From Lachnoclostridium sp. (lineage in GTDB: Bacteria > Bacillota > Clostridia > Lachnospirales > Lachnospiraceae), in contig JAETRR010000008.1 in assembly GCA_021770065.1 (NCBI GenBank), positions 16,566-80,565 on the forward strand: DNA of 64,000 nucleotides, given 5' to 3'. The position numbers were made by a program, and so were the translations under genes. Under the pieces are notes generated by a model that did not search any database, was not told the DNA's origin, and saw only the letters and a program-made list of their open reading frames with translations. Positions 60,283 through 64,000 of this stretch are shown here, one piece after another (positions within the stretch are counted from its first letter, which is position 1; each line of letters opens with the position of its first letter).

Positions 60283-62244
60283 TCAGGGATACAGAAGCTC
60301 AATATCCTCCGCATGCTCCCATTTTTCCCTGTCTTTTATTCCCTCACATTCCACATAAACATAGTCCCGTATATTTTCGTTGGAATAGAACTCCGTTCCC
60401 GTAATCTCTGCCCGCTCCCCATAAAGGCAGAGAGCCTCTGCACGGGACAGCTCCCGCTCCAGAACCGCCGTAGCCGGAAGCAGGATCTCATTATCCTTTG
60501 CCCTTCTCAGATACATCCAGTCCGGGCTGCCCTCCTCAATAGCGGCAAACCGATCCGGCTTACCCTCAAAAACAGCTTCTTCCACATTCACATTTTCTTT
60601 CCGCTCCCCAAAGGCCGTATATTCTCCCAGCTTATATGCGCACAAATCCTCATGGAGATTCCAGGAAAGCTGCTCTGCCAGAACGGGATCTCTGGCCAGA
60701 TACAGAACTCCCTCTTCCATTCTCTGCCCCTGATAAAGTGCAAGGGTCATTTCCCGGCAGCGCTCTCTGGCCGCCTCAAAATCTCCACGGTTAGCCGGGA
60801 GAATATTGGACTTCACCCGATGCTTCATAAAGAGGGCCGCCAGACTGTAATCATGGTGATAATTCAGCAGCTCCACCCTGTCATATGCATCCAGAACCCG
60901 GCTCCAGTCCTCCGACAGAAAAAGGTCCGCCCGATAGCTCCCCGGTTCCATATGATTCATGTCAATGGAACCATGCTTCCAGGCAAGCGCAGGGGACAGA
61001 TCGCAGATCTGAAGGACTACAAGCACTGCCATGGCCGCCATTCCCGCTCTCCCCGGAAACCGCACCGCCGTGATACAGGCCAGAAGAAACAAAACCTCGT
61101 AGACCGGCCAGAACATCCGGCCGCTGGCGCGGAAAACGGAACACAGCTGCAGTACTTTTTCCGGAAGAGGAACGGTAAAAATCACATCTTTGTTCAGCGT
61201 AATTACATTGCTCCATGCAAACAGCACGCAAAATCCCAGAAACAAAAGCAGACCGATGTACTGCCTGCAGAATTCTCCCAGACGCTTTCCACGTATCAGG
61301 CTTACAAGCATCTTCCCAAGCCCCAGGCTTGCGAACAGCAGTACGCCTGCCCCCAGGTAATTAAAACCGTCATAATTTCCTGCCGTCTGTTCCTGCACAG
61401 GCAGGAGCGCGGACCAGCTTTCCACCCCGATGCTGGACGGATTCCAGAGCGCATTGAGATTCATGGAATAATATCCGAATCCGCCTGCCGCACCCGATAC
61501 CCCGTTTCCGAACACCCCGATCACATATCCGGCAAGCAGCACCGCCGCCAGATTCGCCGCCAGAAAGGCTGCTGCTTTTTTCCGCTCTGCTCCCGGTCCC
61601 TTAAGCAGATGTTCCAGAGTCCAGGCTGCCAGAACCCCGAATACCATAGGCACAAAATAGGGATGCAGTCCCACGCACAGTACCTGGAGTACCAAAAATC
61701 CCCACGGCGTTTTCCCGCTTCTGCGTGACTGAAAATAGAGATACAGAGCCGCCAGAATCAGCCACTGAGAGGCCAGCGCCGTGTGACGGAAAGCCCGTTC
61801 AATCAGAATGGGAGAAAATACAAACAAAACGACCGCGCCGTAAATCCCCCATTTCTTTTCTGTAAACAGCTCCATAAGCAGTCCGGCACAAATTCCCTGC
61901 ATCACAAAACAGAACAGCACATACAACCCGAAAAACTGGAAGGTCTCCGGAAGTATTCCGGACAGGCATTTAAAAAAGACGGAGACAAGAGGAATCGAAT
62001 CCGTAAACGAAATCACAACGCCGTCCGGGTAGCCCAGACTGCCTGCCAGTCCGACAGGGAAACTCCAGTCGGAGGCCCTGAAAGCCATCCATCCGGCATA
62101 GTGCTGAATAATATCTTCCTCTACATAGCCGTTTAAGATCCACCCGTCAAAGGTCACATGAAGAGCGTCTGTCCCGTAAATCAGCAGAAAAGCCGCCGCA
62201 CCGATGGCTGCATAAATGAAATATTTACTCCTTTTTCGCAGCAT
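60283..62244 (-). CDS. Polytopic membrane protein, DUF6311-like, possible GT-C transferase
   Basis: 653 residues with about twelve membrane helices in the first 450 residues and a soluble C-terminal domain. An early loop DIIQHYAGWMAFRASDWSFP contains acidic residues after the first helix, as in GT-C enzymes that use lipid-phosphate sugars, and fits the DUF6311 family. The soluble tail (from about residue 430) is extracytoplasmic by topology. It overlaps the upstream membrane protein gene by 20 bases. It probably adds a sugar to a surface polymer, which is inference. Confidence 0.65.
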   Translation of the reverse strand: MLRKRSKYFIYAAIGAAAFLLIYGTDALHVTFDGWILNGYVEEDIIQHYAGWMAFRASDWSFPVGLAGSLGYPDGVVISFTDSIPLVSVFFKCLSGILPETFQFFGLYVLFCFVMQGICAGLLMELFTEKKWGIYGAVVLFVFSPILIERAFRHTALASQWLILAALYLYFQSRRSGKTPWGFLVLQVLCVGLHPYFVPMVFGVLAAWTLEHLLKGPGAERKKAAAFLAANLAAVLLAGYVIGVFGNGVSGAAGGFGYYSMNLNALWNPSSIGVESWSALLPVQEQTAGNYDGFNYLGAGVLLFASLGLGKMLVSLIRGKRLGEFCRQYIGLLLFLGFCVLFAWSNVITLNKDVIFTVPLPEKVLQLCSVFRASGRMFWPVYEVLFLLACITAVRFPGRAGMAAMAVLVVLQICDLSPALAWKHGSIDMNHMEPGSYRADLFLSEDWSRVLDAYDRVELLNYHHDYSLAALFMKHRVKSNILPANRGDFEAARERCREMTLALYQGQRMEEGVLYLARDPVLAEQLSWNLHEDLCAYKLGEYTAFGERKENVNVEEAVFEGKPDRFAAIEEGSPDWMYLRRAKDNEILLPATAVLERELSRAEALCLYGERAEITGTEFYSNENIRDYVYVECEGIKDREKWEHAEDIELLYP

Positions 62245-63517
62245 ATCTGTCTCCTACCTGCTTTGCCCAGTACTTTATGATCTGCGCCACAGACGCAAAT
62301 CCCATCATTGTAAACGGAAGTCCGAAAATCACATAATCGATATGAGGATGGTGCACGGCATGCCCCTTTGCCAGCACCAGCCAGGATACCGGTCCGAGCA
62401 GAGATACAAGCATAACGAGAATCAGTCCAACTGTCTTTTTCTCTTCCGCCCCCATCTGTAACTGCAGGCCGCCGGTCTTCCTGCGGTTTTTCTCTCGGAT
62501 CAGCATAGCAGCCAGCGTAACGGCCGCCGGCACAAAAAAGAGCGGTATCAGAAGGCTCAGCCCGTAATTTCCAAACACAGGCACATCCGTATCCCCTGTC
62601 CAGTACATTTTAAACACTTCAAAAAGCGGTACGTCAAAGGCCTTCACCACATCTGGATCAAAGCTGTCCAGTGTTATATATCCCGTGCGCCTGGCGCTGA
62701 TAAAAATCATATAATCCACGGCGCCCTTCCACCCTTTTAAGCCCGCCATCAGAGCCAGATTGACAAACAGCGCCCCGGCAAAGCCCAAAAGGGCCCCGGC
62801 TCCCGCAATGGCCGCCCTTTTCAGGTATATCTTCAGCCCCCAGGCCCGTTTTACTGCATAGTAGATAAGCGGCAGCTCCATTGCCACCATTACGCAGCTG
62901 ATAAATTCGTAACCGCATGCACTGCGCAGAAAGATAGTCGCAAAAGACAGCACAAAAAGCAATCCGTTCTTCCTCTTATCTCTGCCGTCCTCCCACATCA
63001 TCAATATCAGCAGCGCAATCATAGGCAGCAGCATCGTCCAGGTTACCCAGTAAATATTTCTCACGCTGTACGCCGTCCAGTTGGTAAAAAGCAGAGACAC
63101 ATAGACAACGCCTGCCGTAAAGAGGCCGGATTCCCGGTACAGCCAGTACAGAAGGACAAAGAATAATATCAAAAATATCAGCACATTAAGGCCGCCCATC
63201 ACGTCCTTGGGAATAGGATCCGTAAATTCCGCGTTGTGATTCACCAGCTTGTCCACCACTGAAAAAAGCATGCCTGCAAAGCCTATCTGCTGCTGATATT
63301 CCACCATCATGCCGTTATAATTGCCGATCCCGTTGATTCTGGCATCAATGATCTTGTCAACCACCCACTGCTCGGAATCCAGCTGCCACTTGGACCACAT
63401 GGAATCGTATTGCTGCAGCCCCCAGCGGTCATGGAACAGATGCTCCGCAAGAAACAGAACTGCCGCACAAACGAGAATTCCCAGCAGCACATTTTTAACC
63501 TTTCTTTCTATTCTCAT
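62225..63517 (-). CDS. Polytopic membrane protein of unknown function
   Basis: 430 residues with about ten membrane helices and a first extracytoplasmic loop (residues 30-105) rich in Trp, Tyr and Gln, including YDSMWSKWQLDSEQWVVDKI. I do not recognise the family. The coupling by overlap to the DUF6311-like gene and the nearby glycosyltransferases suggest a part in the same surface glycan pathway. It starts at ATG 63517, shortly after the tRNA terminator. Confidence 0.6.
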   Translation of the reverse strand: MRIERKVKNVLLGILVCAAVLFLAEHLFHDRWGLQQYDSMWSKWQLDSEQWVVDKIIDARINGIGNYNGMMVEYQQQIGFAGMLFSVVDKLVNHNAEFTDPIPKDVMGGLNVLIFLILFFVLLYWLYRESGLFTAGVVYVSLLFTNWTAYSVRNIYWVTWTMLLPMIALLILMMWEDGRDKRKNGLLFVLSFATIFLRSACGYEFISCVMVAMELPLIYYAVKRAWGLKIYLKRAAIAGAGALLGFAGALFVNLALMAGLKGWKGAVDYMIFISARRTGYITLDSFDPDVVKAFDVPLFEVFKMYWTGDTDVPVFGNYGLSLLIPLFFVPAAVTLAAMLIREKNRRKTGGLQLQMGAEEKKTVGLILVMLVSLLGPVSWLVLAKGHAVHHPHIDYVIFGLPFTMMGFASVAQIIKYWAKQVGDRYAAKKE

Positions 63518-63550
63518 GCTCTTTTCCTCTGCTTACGATAACTGTCTGTA

Positions 63551-63598
63551 TCCGGAAAAGGGGCTGCTGCATCATCTTGCAGCAGCCCCTTTTCCGGA
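63551..63598 (-). terminator. Terminator of the tRNA operon
   Basis: A perfect 21-bp inverted repeat (63551-63571 and 63578-63598) around a six-base loop, core GGGGCTGCTGC/GCAGCAGCCCC flanked by AAAA and TTTT. It begins one base after the 3' end of tRNA-Leu. Confidence 0.85.
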
Positions 63599-63678
<80 letters not shown>

Positions 63679-63742
63679 GTGCCATAAGTGTATAAAAAAC
63701 ACAAGGCCGTAAAGCAATCTATCATTGCTTACGACCTGTACA

Positions 63743-63815
63743 TGAAGCATCGGGGATTCGAACCCCGGACAACTTGATTAAAAGTCAAGTGCTCTACCGA
63801 CTGAGCTAATGCTCC
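63743..63815 (-). tRNA. tRNA-Lys (anticodon TTT)
   Basis: Acceptor GGAGCAT pairs with ATGCTTC. The D arm has AGCTCAGTCGGTAGAGC, the anticodon loop CTTTTAA within CTTGA/TCAAG gives UUU, and the T loop is GGTTCGAATCC. 73 nt without encoded CCA. Confidence 0.95.
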
Positions 63816-63856
63816 ATATGAAGTGTAACACAGGGAGCTGCCTTGCACCGCCCTGA

Positions 63857-63928
63857 CTGGGCTAGCTGGATTTGAACCAGCGAGTGCAGGAGTCAAAGTC
63901 CTGTGCCTTACCGCTTGGCGATAGCCCA
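63857..63928 (-). tRNA. tRNA-Gln (anticodon TTG)
   Basis: Acceptor TGGGCTA pairs with TAGCCCA, typical of tRNA-Gln with its weak first pair. The anticodon loop CTTTGAC within CAGGA/TCCTG gives UUG. The T loop is GGTTCAAATCC. 72 nt. Confidence 0.95.
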
Positions 63929-63943
63929 AAATTGCTTTCGCAA

Positions 63944-64000
63944 GGGTGGATAAAGGGATTCGAACCCTTGGCCTCCAGAGCCACAATCTGGCGCGCTAAC
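63944..64000 (-). tRNA. tRNA-His (anticodon GTG), 5' end beyond window
   Basis: The visible 57 bases include the anticodon loop TTGTGGC within CCAGA/TCTGG (anticodon GUG), the T arm with GGGTTCGAATCCC and the 3' acceptor strand ATCCAC. The 5' acceptor strand and start of the D arm lie past base 64000. Confidence 0.9.

Noticed and set aside
60256..61728. 490-codon plus-strand frame
   Set aside because: It lies antisense to the well-supported DUF6311-like membrane protein and has a Pro/Arg/Gln/His-rich composition typical of a shadow frame.

Overview
The window looks like a chromosomal segment of an anaerobic spore-forming Firmicute, most likely a Lachnospiraceae-type Clostridium relative. The evidence is an alpha/beta-type small acid-soluble spore protein, a stand-alone Spo0A DNA-binding domain, two perfect Spo0A boxes, strong AGGAGG ribosome sites, a tig-clpP-clpX-lon-engB block, a DUF4364 protein, a LoaP antiterminator and a sigma-A-like TTGCCA-17-TATAAT promoter. 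The genus cannot be fixed from sequence alone.

Layout. (1) 1-5.8 kb, minus strand: an accessory region with a very large unrecognised protein (open at the left edge), an Mrr-like nuclease one base upstream of it, an orphan RelB/DinJ antitoxin, and a gene-poor stretch with a possible gene remnant. (2) 5.8-35.4 kb, minus strand: one long surface-polysaccharide operon. It starts at a strong promoter near 35.39 kb and runs pglF, wzz, loaP, pglE, pglD, pglC, then an AT-rich variable cassette of glycosyltransferases, Wzy, Wzx and sugar-nucleotide genes, ending with capE-capF-capG. The genes predict three unusual precursors: UDP-diNAc-bacillosamine (PglF/E/D, with PglC as initiating transferase), UDP-ManNAcA (WecB, WecC) and UDP-L-FucNAc (CapE/F/G). 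A further aminotransferase and formyltransferase-like genes suggest an N-formyl amino sugar. (3) 35.5-38.6 kb: a Spo0A-C regulator and an SGNH/MBOAT O-acylation pair. (4) 38.7-54.3 kb: housekeeping genes, mostly minus strand: radical SAM YhcC, DUF4364, MATE, AI-2E exporter, EngB, Lon, ClpX, ClpP, trigger factor, SASP, DJ-1/PfpI, CYTH, XRE regulator, PyrC and a sugar-binding lipoprotein. (5) 54.5-63.5 kb: an acyltransferase and a second glycan-type cluster (two GT2 enzymes, FAD oxidoreductase, TIM-barrel isomerase, SDR, two polytopic proteins). (6) 63.6-64.0 kb: tRNA-Leu, -Lys, -Gln and partial -His.

How it works together. The capsule-type operon is Wzx/Wzy-like: PglC primes the lipid carrier, glycosyltransferases build the repeat, Wzx flips it, Wzy polymerises it and Wzz sets length. 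LoaP probably helps RNA polymerase cross the roughly 25 kb distal part; a hairpin terminator lies exactly on the loaP stop codon, before the genes LoaP would serve. The Wzz carries a kinase-like C-terminal domain with no P-loop, and no tyrosine kinase gene is present.

Most notable. First, a family of imperfect-palindromic 5'-leader elements (six clear copies plus one fragment) lies directly upstream of MATE, lon, SASP, DJ-1 and acyltransferase genes, always co-directional and ending at the Shine-Dalgarno. Copies show compensatory changes and a conserved TTTACAGRCRC motif, so this is a candidate undescribed structured RNA or regulatory repeat. Second, the nuclease/giant-protein pair is a candidate uncharacterised defence module. 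Third, the capsule operon contains apparent pseudo-enzymes: a DegT-fold protein with Arg in place of the PLP lysine, and a formyltransferase-fold protein lacking catalytic residues, next to better-conserved relatives.
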